From assembly GCA_932521035.1 (NCBI GenBank), contig OW051494.1:3582001-3646000 (forward strand): DNA of 64,000 nt, given 5' to 3'. Positions 1-11,690 of the stretch are shown one piece after another. A program made the position numbers and the translations under genes. The notes below the pieces were generated by a model that was not told where the DNA came from, ran no database searches, and saw only the letters and a list, made by a program, of their open reading frames with translations. The first letter of the stretch is position 1, and each line of letters begins with the position of its first letter. The DNA is from Oscheius dolichura (Eukaryota > Nematoda > Chromadorea > Rhabditida > Rhabditidae).

Positions 1-121
1 TTTCTGGAGATATGGGGGCGACTATTTAGAACTCTAATCCCCCGGAACTGTTTCAATGGAGTCGGCTGGGAAAGGGAGACAGGCGGACGAATATCACTAG
101 ACACTGTCTGCCGGCCACAAG

Positions 122-407
122 ATGCGGCCTCTTCTCTTTGTAAGTCTCCCTATCCTCCGCTTCCCTAACCTCCTCCAGATCCTCCTCCTCTGCCTCATAG
201 CATCAACTGCCGCCAACATTTTCGAGTGTAAACACGGGGATTGTAAAAAGTACGTTCTATTGACATAAATTCAGATGTCTCCAATTTAGGACAGATAAGA
301 GGGAAATTCAAAGCTTCTGCCGGGTGAACGAGGACTGCCGGCCGGATGAATGCTGCCGCCAGGAACAGTGCGAGATCTTCTGTGAACTCGGTTCCCCGGG
401 ATGGTAA
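122..407 (+). CDS. small secreted cysteine-rich peptide
   Basis: Three exons (122-139, 179-249, 290-407) joined over 39- and 40-nt gt..ag introns give a 68-residue protein. Residues 1-18 are a clear signal peptide (MRPLLF then a Leu-rich core ending ASTAA). The mature part of about 50 residues has eight cysteines, in the order C-x4-C, then C-x5-C-x4-CC-x4-C-x3-C, compatible with a four-disulfide fold. No family is recognised; WAP/EB-like mini-domains are an alternative reading. A poly(A) signal overlaps the stop codon. It converges on the next gene with only 8 bp between stop codons. Confidence 0.7.
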
Positions 408-411
408 TAAA
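406..411 (+). terminator. poly(A) signal AATAAA
   Basis: AATAAA starts inside the TAA stop of the secreted peptide gene; the 3' UTR must therefore run into the convergent gene. Confidence 0.6.
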
Positions 412-415
412 CAGT

Positions 416-2022
416 TCATTGTCTAGATCGTTTGAAGGGATTCTTGGGTATCTCGGGATGGGTGGCATCTCCTAGTGGGCTGTGGGCAATGACGACGGGA
501 GCCGCACTGCTGGGAAAGGCCACAGTTATGTGGACGGGCGACCCGTCAGTAACGACGATGGGGGCAGTCTCGGTAGCAGAGACCGGAGCAAGGGTGATCC
601 TCTCCAACGGATGGCTCAGTCCCTTCTAGAGTATCTATTTGTTCATTTGAGAGATAACGACAAACCGTAATGGGGCCGACAGCGTGGGGAGACGGCGGTT
701 GGCTCACAACGAAGACGGGGCGGGAGGTGCTGCTCGCCGACGGGACGAGGGTGATCTTTTCGAAAGGCTGCTCGGGAATCTCTGGCTATAAAGATCATTG
801 ATTTATCAGAAAGGAGCTAACCAATATTACTGGCTTCACTCCCATGCCAACTGGCGTTCTATCCGGTGCCATTCCTAACGGATTGACCCCATTCGTCATA
901 TTTTTCCCCTGAAGTTCTGCCTTTGCCGCCTGGTCGATCTCTTTGGCCAGCTTCTCCTCCTCCACCTGGATCTTCTTCAAATCTTCTTTCTCTTTTGGAG
1001 TTAACGGCACTTCCGTCTTCCCTAGAATCGTTTCCTCCTTTCAAATGGATAGAAACCCACCGGGGATGCTTCCACTGGGCGGGACGACGACCTCCTCTCC
1101 CTCTTCTTCGGTCGCCTTCTTGGGTGCCTCCTCCTCTTCGAAGTCGGAGATCAGCTCGCAGTCGAAGAGAAACTTCATACACCGCTGATGGTCAAACTGC
1201 TTCCGGAAGGGGTTACAGATCACATTGGCCAGGTTGAACATATGGAAACACCTGGAGAAAAAATATCTATCCCCGGAGTGGCCTACTTGTAGTGAACCTT
1301 GATGCTGTCCTTCATGGCGATGATCAGATCCTGGGCCTTGTCCCTCCTGACCTTGTTGTTACAGAACAATTCGTACCTCTGACACCAGCGGGCTGTTTCA
1401 AACCCATACCTGTAGAGGGAATATACAATTGGGCGAGAGGTGTCCCACCGTCGCCAGAGGCATTCGAAAGGCTCGCAGCTACAGCTCAAGTCATAGTGGC
1501 AGCTCTTACAGGACTGGCGCTTGTTCCGGGTACAGAACTTCTTGTACTGCTTTCGTTCGATGTGACACCACGTCTCTTGGGGATAATTGACGCGGGAACA
1601 TTGATCCTGGAGGATTAGTTCGAATGGGAAGGGGATGGTCTCTCTACCTTGAAGGCTATACAGAAGGGGACCAGTTGGAGGGGAGGGGTGTCGTCGGCAC
1701 AGGCCAGAGCAAACGCGTCCAACTGGCCGAAACAGAGACGATCGTGTTGGAGACCCGTTCTGGCTTTCGCTCGTGGCTGCTGTCAATGGCCTCGTACCTC
1801 GGATAACAGAAAAAGTTCAAATCCTTCGGGAAGTGGTTCGGAATGACGAGGATGTCCTTGGTCTCGGGCTTCTCCTCCTCCCCGGCCAACTCCTCGGGCA
1901 ATTCCAGAGCACCCAGTCCTTTATTTGTAATTAATCTGTGTAGGAGATTGTCACCCACCTGTATCTGTTTGGCAGTTGACAAGACTGGCCAGGAAGAGGA
2001 GAAAACACCAAATCTCGCGCAT
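416..2022 (-). CDS. secreted cysteine-rich protein, unknown family
   Basis: Eight exons (2022-1959, 1918-1755, 1722-1648, 1606-1287, 1251-1061, 1021-822, 779-666, 625-416) with introns of 32-42 nt give 445 residues in one frame. The N-terminus is a signal peptide (MREIWCFLLFLASLVNCQ). Residues ~60-215 are rich in Cys and aromatic residues, with a C-K-x-C-H...C-x-C-E-P-x-E-C stretch. An acidic linker and a charged helix (KEKEDLKKIQVEEEKLAKE) follow, then a low-complexity tail with two similar segments beginning ITL[VA]P. I do not recognise the family. It lies 119 bp downstream of another minus-strand gene, spacing that would fit an operon. Confidence 0.7.
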
Positions 2023-2101
2023 AGAAGGTGAACCGCCGGGGATGATAAGCCTGTTCCCCCCGTAACCCATCCCAGTGAAAGTTCAACCATTTTTTGAACT
2101 G

Positions 2102-2107
2102 TTTATT
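2102..2107 (-). terminator. poly(A) signal (TTTATT on + strand)
   Basis: AATAAA on the minus strand, 35 bp after the stop of the 2142-2545 gene. Confidence 0.5.
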
Positions 2108-2141
2108 GAAAGACACTAGCGAATAGAGGGAGGAGGTAGTC

Positions 2142-2545
2142 TCAACAACAGACACAATTAATAGGGGCACCTTCCTGGACGGGCTCCCGGTTGATGCAGC
2201 ACTCGCAGGACGCGTAGCGACGGAACTTGTCCGGGGAGGGACAACACCTCTTCAGAAGACTCCGTAGACTACAATCTGTACATGGAAGACACGCGGTGGT
2301 GATGAAGGAACAGTCAGCGAAGGTGGGGATGATGTTGACCATTGGAGGAGCCGGCCGGTACTTTAACCAGGAGGGCTGAACTCTCTTTCTCCTCTCTTTC
2401 TCGAAGAACTTACACATGCTCTCAATGTGACACAGAATAATACTAAAATAACTAGAAGATAACTGGCGAGACCGATAATTAGAAATATGGGGAAGTAGTC
2501 AACGGCGGGGGCTTGGAATACGTCCGGTTCTGTGGAGTTGTTCAT
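2142..2545 (-). CDS. single-span membrane protein with cysteine-rich cytoplasmic tail
   Basis: Two exons (2545-2414, 2375-2142; 38-nt intron gtaagt..ttcag) encode 121 residues. A short N-terminus with an N-glycosylation site (NNST) precedes one hydrophobic helix (about residues 20-40). The C-terminal 75 residues contain 15 cysteines in clusters (CLPCTDC, KRCC, CECC) and end NCVCC, suggesting palmitoylation or metal binding. Start chosen at the ATG before NNSTE, because the frame upstream has no other ATG. No family recognised. It sits between the dual oxidase maturation factor gene and the secreted Cys-rich gene on the same strand. Confidence 0.65.
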
Positions 2546-2757
2546 CTGGGAGTAGGCTGGTTGCCACGGCAACGTAGCGCGAATACGGGAGGAGGAAATG
2601 TTTATTTTGTGGAAGGGGGATACCCGAGGAGGACACGTAAGGAAGAGTGGAAGAGATCACAAGGAGCGACGACGGGAGACTACTTCACACGAGATCAGGG
2701 ACTTCTCCTTGGGGGAGCTGAACTCTTGCCTTTATAGGTGGAGGACGGGTGAGGAGG

Positions 2758-4038
2758 CTACCTGTTTCTATCGACAATGCTGTCTTCTGTATTCCTCCGG
2801 GAGGCGAAGATGGTGTCCAGATAGTACAGGTGATTGGCCTCGGCCCACCAGAGGATTCCACCGATTATGACACAGAGGGCAGCTGGAAGAGGCAGGTGAA
2901 AGAGGGCAGACTCTCACTTACCGGCTAGACACGTGGCTTGGAAACAGATGGATAGGCGGAATTTCAAGGGGCCTTCACCTTGAGAACTGGAGAAATAAAT
3001 GGGCATATTCTTCGGCAGCTGCCAGAAGAAGACACCGTCTCCTAAAGGAACATATGGATACAAGTATGCCTCCGGCCGCTATCGGCCGCGTTGGGGTTAA
3101 AAATTGACGGTCGAATAAAACCTGACCGGTCGGATCTTTCTGCTTCTGTAACTGTCTGCATTTGACCGTCGGATTTGCACAAACGACAGGTCTTACAGAC
3201 AGACAGACAGAGATCTCCCCATTATTAGGGTAGGATTAATTGAGAGCCTACCGAAGGCAATGAGGACTCCTGTGCAGAAGAGGGACTTGGGATAGGCCGG
3301 AGGGACAAGGCACAGGCAGAGGACGGTGATGGCCCACATGATGCCGGCCATCATCATCAAAAACTTGGTGTAGTAGCCGACCACCCGGTACTGTCGTCCC
3401 CAGGTAAATCCCTCCGCCGAGAGGTATTCAATAACCTTTAGAATGGGATAGGGCAGTCCCTTTCGGAGGGCCTTCCCCAGTTCTTGTTCCATTTCTCTGA
3501 CTGGAATTCATATAAAATGGAAGAGAGAGAGAGGTGACTCACTCTCGGTGAAGCTGAACCTCTCGTTGTAGTGCATCTTGGTCGTCGAGTTCTCCAGGGC
3601 TGAACGGATTCATGTTCAGGAGAGGGGGAGTAGACTTACAGGTTAGAGTGATATTCATGTAGGAGAGGCCGACACGGATGAGAATGTGAGCGTCTAACTT
3701 CTCCTTATGGAATGCCCTGTACGAGCTGGAGATGTCCATCTCGCCTCGGTGCCAGCAGGGATGATACAAGGAGACAGCGAGGGTGGCTCCGACGAAGATA
3801 CAAATGAAGAAGGACAGGGCCGAGGGCACCTTGCGCTGTTTGACTCCAGGAAGAATGAGCAGAAAGGCCAAAGAGGGAATGAGGAAGCCGACGAAGAGGC
3901 TAACTATCAAGGTGTCTGAAGAGGACAGTTCGAAAGGGGGCAGACGGGGGACAGACCAATAGTGACGGGCGAATTGCGCAGATCTGCATAGAATGTCGGG
4001 GCCCCGTGCTCGCGAAATGCCGAAAACCAGCCCCACAT
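2758..4038 (-). CDS. doxa: dual oxidase maturation factor (DUOXA/DOXA)
   Basis: Exons 4038-3957, 3915-3640, 3599-3543, 3500-3252, 3041-2922, 2882-2758 give 302 residues. The N-terminus MWGWFSAFREHGAPTFYADL matches the family opening (GWF-AFR--G-PT-Y). Other family marks are the ILPG after the first helix, the loop GLSYMNITLT followed by the -HYNERF- segment with N-glycosylation sites, KGLPYPILKVIEYL, and WGRQYRVVGYYTKFL before later membrane spans. DUOXA proteins escort dual oxidase out of the ER and form a complex with it; in C. elegans DOXA-1 acts with BLI-3 in cuticle cross-linking. No dual oxidase gene is in the window. Intron 4 (210 nt) is unusually long because it holds a dispersed repeat. 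Confidence 0.93.
3058..3237 (-). repeat. dispersed repeat, copy A (inside DOXA intron)
   Basis: Read on the minus strand, this 180-nt block aligns with gaps to 29566-29692 (+). Shared stretches run in the same order: AATCCTAC, AATAATGGG, AGATCTCT, TGTCTGTC, AGACCTG, AATCCGA, AGAAGCAGAAA, CCGAC, GTCAA and GCATACTTGTAT. Copy A has extra internal sequence. No terminal inverted repeats or clear target-site duplication were found. Confidence 0.7.
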
Positions 4039-4848
4039 GGCATCTGAATCGGGAGAGGTGAGAGGAAAACCAGGAGAAAGGAGGAGACATGTCTGGCTGG
4101 AAAGAGAAACGGCGAGGAGAGGAGAAGGGACGGGTGAAAATCGTGAAAATCGGAAAGGAATCCGCGAACAGGCGACGTGATTAGGAAGTGATCGGACTGA
4201 TGGATGATCAGCTGGCTGGCCAAAAAACGCCGGGCGGATGGCACTGGATCTGCCAAAACTGTATCCGCCCCGTGTTACACCCCACCAGGGAAACACGCAG
4301 GGGCAGGATTAGGGGAAAAAGTGGGAAAATTCAAGGAAAACAAGCTGGGGAGGAAAGGGGAGAGATGGAATGCGAGATTTTGCCCCAAAAGTAGCCGCCG
4401 ACGAGACTGAGACATTAGCATATACCCGTCGGGGGGCGACGTGTCCGAGACGATCTGTGGCAAGACGACTGACGGCAGGTGAAAGCAGCGCCGTGGAGTG
4501 TTTTGACACACCGTCTCCCCCCGGGGGCCGGACTGGAAGGAAACGGGCCTCCAAGCACCCTCAGGAGGCTAGCGGAGACGACTAATAGCGGGGGCATGAA
4601 GGGGTCCGTGATTACAGGGGTCTGCCACCGGCGGAGGAGGGGGAAGAGGGGGTTGCGCAACCGGTTGAGGGAACTCGTTGTTATGAATAGGTAGCTGCTG
4701 CTACTGCCGCTGGCCGTAAGAGCCTCCTCGAAGGGGGCTTAGGTGGCCGGTGTTGGGGGTGCGAATAATAACAGTTTACACTCTCTGTCTGTCCTCCCCC
4801 CGGGGTCACCCCCACCCAAAGGACACACAAATAGACATCTCTTCATTC
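4039..4848. other. intergenic, no gene seen
   Basis: About 810 bp between the phosphatase stop and the DOXA start, both minus strand. Open frames here overlap in several frames and show no protein-like signature or consistent splice structure. It should hold the DOXA promoter. Confidence 0.5.
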
Positions 4849-6546
4849 TTAATTATCTTTCACTTTGAGCTTTTCATCATAGGCTAGGAGGAACTTGGCC
4901 GCCGCGTCGCGGTACTTCTGCTCCATGTTGACGTGCATGGCCGCGTTCTCCACCAGCACCCGGTGGATGTAGAGGTACTGGATCTCGTTCTGGACACACT
5001 GGCAGCGACTCCTCCTCAGGTCTCTCGTTATCTGGGGGAGGATAGATATCCAATAAATAGAGAGGAGGGACTACCTGCTCGATGTCGATGTGCTTCCTCT
5101 GGTTGATCCTCTGCAGAGCTATCTCCAAGACTAATAGACTACCCGTACGTCCTATGCCGGCGGAGCAGTGCACCACTGTGGGGGCTGCTCGAACGATTTC
5201 CAGCAGCTGAACAGGCACCAGCCAGGAGGTGTCCTTGTCGGGGACGCCCCTGTCGGGCCAGCTCGTCCAGCGATACAATTTAACAACTAGAGGTAGTTGC
5301 TGTGCTTCCGTCAGGCCTGTGGCATCTGAATCTTTTGTTATTCTCCAAACGGGAGGAGGAGACAGACCGAAGGAGGCATTGAGCTCGACGATGAGGGTGA
5401 TCGTGCTAAATTGGTCCTTCTCCTCTCCTCGGTTCGTCACCGTCACACTGGTCATTTCTATCTTCTCGTCCACATTGTGCGGCCAATAAGCGACACATTT
5501 CGGCCTGCCATCCTCTGCCGGCCTGCAAATGGATTATCCGGCCTCATGATCCAGCAGCGCCTTTTTGGCAGGGCAGAGCGAAACGAGATCCACGGGGTGG
5601 GGGAGACAAGATCGCGTATGACTCAGAGGGGCCACTCACCGGCACAACATGAGGATGGACTGCACCCGTTCCTGGAATACCATACGCCAAAAGTCATACA
5701 CCGTCGTCGATAAGGGTCCCTAAAGGGGGACGAGTCTTTTGGAGAGGAGGATGGCTCCTACCTGAGTACAAATGAATTTGTTGAGCAAAGCATTGTGGTT
5801 GATATAGTTAGCGTGGATATATTCTCCGGCCTCGGGATCCAAGGTCAGTCGGACTCGGGTCGAGTCCTTACACAGCACATCTGAACAGCTATTCCTCTCT
5901 CTATAGGTCCGGACCCACCGCTGTAACGGTTTTTCATCATGTTTGCCTGGAAGCCGTCGAAGGTCACGTTCGGATCGCAGAATTGGTCGATCTTCCTGAA
6001 GGAGAGGAGACTAGATGAAGACGAGGCGGACTCACGTGTACTCCTTGACGAGGCTGTCCGGGCCCTTGGAGGCGGTCTTCTCGACGAAGTCCTGCAGCAC
6101 GTGGATAGCGTCGTTGACGACGACATCCTGAAAGGAAAAGTTGCCGGTGGCCTGGGGTCTCTGGGCTAACAGATGGTTTGTCGGGTTGGAAGACGAGGGA
6201 CAAGGTATAGGGACGGAGGGGCGCTTCCCTGAGTCGACCGCGGTAATATCTGCAGCGCATCCCCTAGCTGGGAGAGAGAGAGAGAGATGTTGACTGACAA
6301 GGGGGCCACTTGGAGTGGGCTCTTCTTTTTTTGGACAGCTCGTTATCTGACTCAGGGGGTCAGTCAAACAGACATAGACGAGAGGACATTCGTGTTAGCA
6401 CAGCCAGGGGGAGAACTGACCTCGTCGCCCTTCCCGTCCCTGTTTCGCTTTACCTTCTTTCCATCTCGCGAGGAGCCCAGCAGGCCTCCCAGCAGCCGTG
6501 AGGCTAGCGATCCAAATTCGGATGACAGGTTTCTGAAAGGCGACAT
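4849..6546 (-). CDS. classical protein tyrosine phosphatase (single domain)
   Basis: Nine exons (6546-6421, 6350-6299, 6267-6036, 5995-5919, 5880-5762, 5719-5640, 5522-5368, 5325-5075, 5031-4849) give 424 residues. A basic, Ser-rich N-terminus of about 110 residues precedes one PTP domain: NRYSDVLCKDSTRV, YIHANYI, QGPLSTTVYDFWRMV, the GRPKCVAYWP segment, the WTSWPDRGVP WPD loop with its acid Asp, the active-site loop VHCSAGIGRTG, and the final QYLYIHRVL helix. Nucleophile Cys and phosphate-binding Arg are both present, so activity is expected. It removes phosphate from tyrosine, probably as a cytosolic non-receptor enzyme of the kind expanded in nematodes. The junction of exons 1 and 2 (3' site ctgag) is the least certain. 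Confidence 0.9.
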
Positions 6547-9312
6547 TGAAGAGAAGAAGATGGCCGACGAATATTGAGAAGGGAGACGGTATTGATGGCC
6601 GTGGGAACTGTCGCGCGAACAAAAAGGACCACAAATGGCAGATTGCCAGCCAGGGTGGACGGAGAGGTGGCACACAATGGGAGGACAGCTTATTAAAAAA
6701 TGACACGGGAGATGAAAGCTCACAAATGAAAGGGGAGGTAGTCATCAGTCGTGTTCTAATGCTAGTCTGATGTCTAGACCGCCGGGATGAGTTGGCCCCG
6801 CTTGGTCAGCGTAGTGACACCCCCGAAAAGTCTGTCTGATACATCCAAAAACAGTTTTCTCTCGTCATTTAAAAAATGTCAATATTATTCAATATTCAAA
6901 TGCTATCCACCCCCTATCGGGAGGCGGCCGCCCTCTCTCTTCTTTGACCTCGGCGGCGGCTCGCCAAATATCCATGTATTACCCACGTGCCCGATGTAAT
7001 AAGCATTTTCGTGGGTCAATTAGAAGATGGATTATGCTCTGTGAACACGCGTACTCGAACTTTGTCTCGTGTGCTTTGGAGGGCAACTGGAAGGCGAGTT
7101 TTAAAAGAGAGAGAGAGAGCACAAAGAAGTGGAAGTGAATCAGGAAATTGTGCAAATAGAAAGAAAAGGAAAAAAAAGTAACAAATAATGGCGATGAGTA
7201 AGAGCCGGGTCGAATTTTTGGCAAAAGCCAAACGACGTCAACGCGGATGCAAAAACAGCTGCGGGAATTGTATTTGGCAGGGGGACGGCGTGTTGATCCA
7301 GCTGCAAACGAAAAGTACTAAAATTAAGCATATTTTTTAGGTTCTGATGTTTATCGCTAGAGAAAATAGATAAGAATTAGAGAAATTGACAAAAATTGGA
7401 TGAAAACGGAGCAATTGGACGCGAAATTGCATCAAACCATCGAATAAAATGGACGAGCGAAGATAAATCGAACTAAATGCCATTTGTAATGGGTCGACTT
7501 AAAATTTGAGACATTGATCAGCAAAAAATGACCACAAATTGTAATAAAAGTTGATATTTTTGTTGTTTTTTTGTAGAACGTGGTAGTAGAATGGCTTGTA
7601 AAGTTAGAAAAGTTGACTAAAATGGGAAGATAGCGTATTGCGGGGATAAAATCATAGATCGGGAGACGGGACATGATATTGGCAGGCAGAAGAAAGGGGT
7701 AAAAATGAAACTGGGCGAAAGGAAATAGGCTGCCAGTATAAAACAGCTGGCGCGAATCAATAACTGCCGCTGACCAGACCCGGCCTCACCTGTTCCTCCG
7801 GAAAACTGCCAAACTCCATCATCTCGATAAACACGCGCCCGCTACTTTTACTCTCTCTTTCTCTCCCTTCTCTTTCTACTTTTTTAGACTCTTTTAGATG
7901 GGAATATACGAAAAATGAGGAGGAGACCGGCGACTTTTGGTCTAGGCGACTCGTTAGCTCATCCACTGATCAACTCTTCTCCAATGGGGAGGGGATTAGT
8001 CTTTCGCCTTGGGGCAATTCCCCGAGATTTTGGCCCTCGCTTTTTTCTACCCCGCAGCCCATTTTTTTGCAGTTTCTAAGCGGATTAATGGAGGCACATC
8101 AGAGATCTGTCAGAGATAATTTGAGCAGCAGAGAAAGGAAAGAGCAGAGCAGGAGACAGGAGGTCCCTTTCTAGGAGGAGAGAAAAACAGAAACAAAACA
8201 GGGACGAGAATTGATTTGTGTTTGTTTGGATGTTGTGACGACGACGAGGTGATCTCTACCGCCTTCCCCCAAAAAGTCACGTGTAGTCTGAGTTTGTCCA
8301 GTTGCTCATAACACGGGCAGGGGGGAGGGGGGCATTGGAACCGGGGGGCGACTCTCTTTATTTGATATAATTTATAAATAGGGAGAAGGAGGGAGGAGGA
8401 GAAAAAATCACTGGGGATAGGAGGAGACACGTCATCTGGGAAGGACGGAGGAGAACGGCTTCCGGTCTCTGGGAACATCTGGCCGGTTATTAAACGCGGG
8501 TAAAAAGGGGATACTTGGATGGAGAGGAGAGGAGAACTGTCTGGGGGAGGAGGAGCCGGAGAGGACCATAAGAAAAAAATAGAGGGGCCGATGCCGTCAA
8601 GTAGAGAAGCAATCGATTGATAACGCTTAATGCCCTACTAGGGGGCTGAATAAGCCTCTCTCTCTCTCTCCCGGGGCTGACACATGTTTCCCTCCTCCCA
8701 GACACATCATACCGGCCGGGGGCTGATGAAATATACGTCGTATTCTATGGCAGGAGACAGGAGGATGGACAGGGGAGGATGAAGAGAAGCCCTTATGATA
8801 AGGGGAGAGAGGACCGAAAGGACGGGAATGAGTCAGGCAGACGACGGGGAAAAGGACACGACGACGGCGACAGAAAGATGAATATATTATCGATTTATTA
8901 GGAAGAGAGGAGGACGGACGTATTTAATCAGAGGAGCAAGACGGCATGGAGATAATCTTATACGGATCAGGGGGACACAATTAGCAGGGGAGGAGAGGAG
9001 AGGACAACCTCCTCCCCATGTGGATGCCACGAAATAAACACTCCCCCAGCACGGGCCACAAATTGGTCTCGCTTCTGGGAGGAGGAGGAGGGGACAATCA
9101 CGTCAGACACGGCACATACAATACCGGGATGAGCTCTTCCTCGTCGGCTTTCAAATCCCGGATCAGGGAATTCACAAGACATACTTAGCTGAGGTTGTGA
9201 CGTGGTCACTGTGGCGGCCTTTCCCGCAATTCCTGAGCTTTCCTCGTCTCTCACCGGCTGATAATGTCCACAAAAATGCGCTGCTCCTTATCTCTCTCTA
9301 CCAAGAGGTCCC
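6547..9312. other. large intergenic region, no gene seen
   Basis: About 2.8 kb between the divergent phosphatase and nuclear receptor genes. It contains A-rich stretches, purine-rich tracts and short CT/GA runs (for example near 8655-8672). Frames of 60-120 codons exist but lack family motifs, and I could not join them with credible introns. Regulatory sequence for both flanking genes is the likely content. Confidence 0.45.
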
Positions 9313-11124
9313 ATGGCGGACGACGCGTCTCGCGGTAAGCGTTCTCCTTCTGGCCCTGTTTGCCCCCAGCTACACCTCGTATCCTCCCCTCTGATTAGAG
9401 TCTCCCGCTTCCAGGAACCTCCTCGAGGTGTCTCGTCTGCTCTGCCCAAGCCACCGGCTACCACTTCGAGGCGCAGTCATGTTCCGCTTGTGCTGCTTTC
9501 TTCCGACGAACAGTGGCTTTGAGGAAGTGTTTCGAGTGCATCACCGGGAGGAAGGACTGTGTGATCCATTACAGTATGTTCAAATTAGGCGCCATTGTTC
9601 CGAGTCAAAGCGAGGGAAACGCTCGCTTATCTGATTAAAATACAGAAAACAGAGAAGTACAGGGGATAGAATCCAAAGAAGACTAGACAATTTTCGAATG
9701 TTTAGCCATGCACCAGATGTGTCGATGCTGTCGATATTCGAGGTGTATCGCCGCGGGGATGAATACCTCCGGGGTCCAGCCTAGACGCTCCTCGGTCGAG
9801 CAGAGAAGAGCCTTCTGTACGAAATCCGGTCTGAAGAGGAATAAGAAGTTCTCCCAGTTGAAACCGCAAACAAAAGAAGAGTTACAACAGGCAGCCGAGG
9901 TAGGTGACTGCTCTTCTCTCTGATAGAGTGACCAGGTGGTAGAACTGTCCCGCGTCTCGTCGAATGAAGATCTCCTGGAGGGGGAGGGAGACAGTCCTCC
10001 TCCCGAGAAGAAGCCCATCTATCATGATAGAGCCTCTTCCCAGAGCAGCTATGCCCAGTCTCCGCTGCCCTCCTTCATTGAGCCAAACACACCGGACTGT
10101 GATGTTTGTCTCATTGGTGATAGTATCCAAATTCTTGTTTAGGTGCTGACCATAATGGTCAAGGAGGAAATGCGATTGGGCGAGCGAAGAAGGATCCTTT
10201 TCTGTGAGAGGCCCGTTGAGAAACTCCTCGGCCAGAATCAATTCTGTGTAAGTCCGTATCCCCTCCAATAACAGTCATCCTCCAGCCGTTCACCCCAGCC
10301 GACATTCGGCCACTCTCATTCCGCGCCTTCCGAAAAAGCATCCGAACTCATATTCTGCTGATTTACGAGTGGCTTCAAGCCTGGCCGGAGTATCACTCGA
10401 TGCCCAACACTGATAAGGTAGGCCCAGGCTCCGGCATTGTTTCTCCGAGAGAACAAAGATCGCTTTAGGTGTCGTTTCTTCGGAAGTGTGTCCTCTTCCA
10501 CACCATCCTCGACCCCGTCTACATATCCATCCAAATCGGCTATCCCGACAAGTTCGTGATGCAGAATGGCGGCTTCGTCTCGTGTGTGGATGGCTGCGAA
10601 GATGGCTGGAGGGACGAGAAGGAGATCAGCGGCGAAATCAAGCGACAGTGAGTGACCCTCCTCCTCTTCCTCCTCATTGACCATCCCGTTCAGCATCTAC
10701 CAGCCCCTGTTGAAGAAGATCATGGCCGAGATAATTCCGCCCTGGCTGCAGTTGCAGCTGTCCTTTGAGGAATTCGTCGCCCTCAAGGCGTTTGTCAGTT
10801 TCCAGGGGGCCATTCCGAATGCCTCCCTCGAAGCGAGGGATGCCATGAGACGGTTCATGGACTCGATGGCCCGGTCTCTTCACCGCCACTACATCGAGAA
10901 GCAGCTGCCCGCCGCCGAGAGGATGGGCTCTATCATCCTCCTTCTCAGTTCCATCTTTGTAAGTTCCCCTACTGTCCTCCAAATAAGGAGAATTTCAGTC
11001 TACTGGTCTAGATTTCGTCGAAAGCCATCGCCAAATAGAATTCTTCGACCTCTGGCATCTGGACTCTCTCCTCCTCCAGTTTCTCAACCTCGATACCATC
11101 CTGAGTCAGAATAACCAAGGGTGA
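9313..11124 (+). CDS. nuclear hormone receptor, nematode supplementary (HNF4-derived) type
   Basis: Exons 9313-9334, 9415-9573, 9706-9899, 9936-10103, 10143-10247, 10286-10417, 10469-10647, 10694-10958, 10999-11124 give 449 residues. The DNA-binding domain starts near residue 10 with CLVCSAQATGYHFEAQSC, then SACAAFFRRTVALR and finger two ending MCRCCRYSRCIAAGM. This wording (GYHF, C-AAFFRR, CR-CR) is typical of the nematode supplementary receptors. The ligand-binding half is complete, with LGERRRILF and FTPADIRPLSFRAF at its start and an LDSLLLQFLNLD end. It is a ligand-regulated or orphan transcription factor. The intron after GAG at 9899 can be 27 or 36 nt; 36 was chosen because it fits the size range. 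Confidence 0.9.
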
Positions 11125-11690
11125 CAACACGGCTGCCATAATAACAGAATAAATGTATTCCATCCGCTCTTTGAATAGGTCAGGGGAGGGGAGAGGATCA
11201 ACAAGCAACCACAGTCAACACTGTTCAAAATTACCCACTGCCCTCGTATTGTACCACATATGATATCAACTATTTTGCCGAACCTAGAGTAAACAAAAAA
11301 GTTGTGTATACATTTGCCCTCGTTTGATACTCACAAATTACCAAAGAGTTAACCGAAAACACGGGCATTATCCGCTCGCTCATGACCCAGACAACCCGGC
11401 CGGCATGAGTGCGGCTGATCTCTACTGTAAACTGTATATGATCAGATTTCACCGATAGGGCCCTGCCTCCTCCGGGAATAGTTACCCTGTTCCCTTGGTG
11501 TCGACGAGCACATAAAAGCACAGCCGTTATCTGGCCCCAATCCCCTAGGTGACCAGATAACCAGGCATTTTTACCGGTGGCTGTCTCGTTGGAGGAGGTC
11601 AGTGCGATCTCTCTTTTCTTTTATTTTTGCCTTATCTCCTCCCTATCAATCTTTCTTCTCATTCCTGATTTTTACTGTCCTAGCCTGGCG
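11125..11690. other. intergenic
   Basis: Holds the receptor poly(A) signal and the transporter promoter. A polypyrimidine acceptor (tttttactgtcctag) ends seven bases before the transporter ATG. No other gene seen. Confidence 0.4.
11148..11153 (+). terminator. poly(A) signal AATAAA
   Basis: 24 bp after the nuclear receptor stop codon. Confidence 0.6.
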
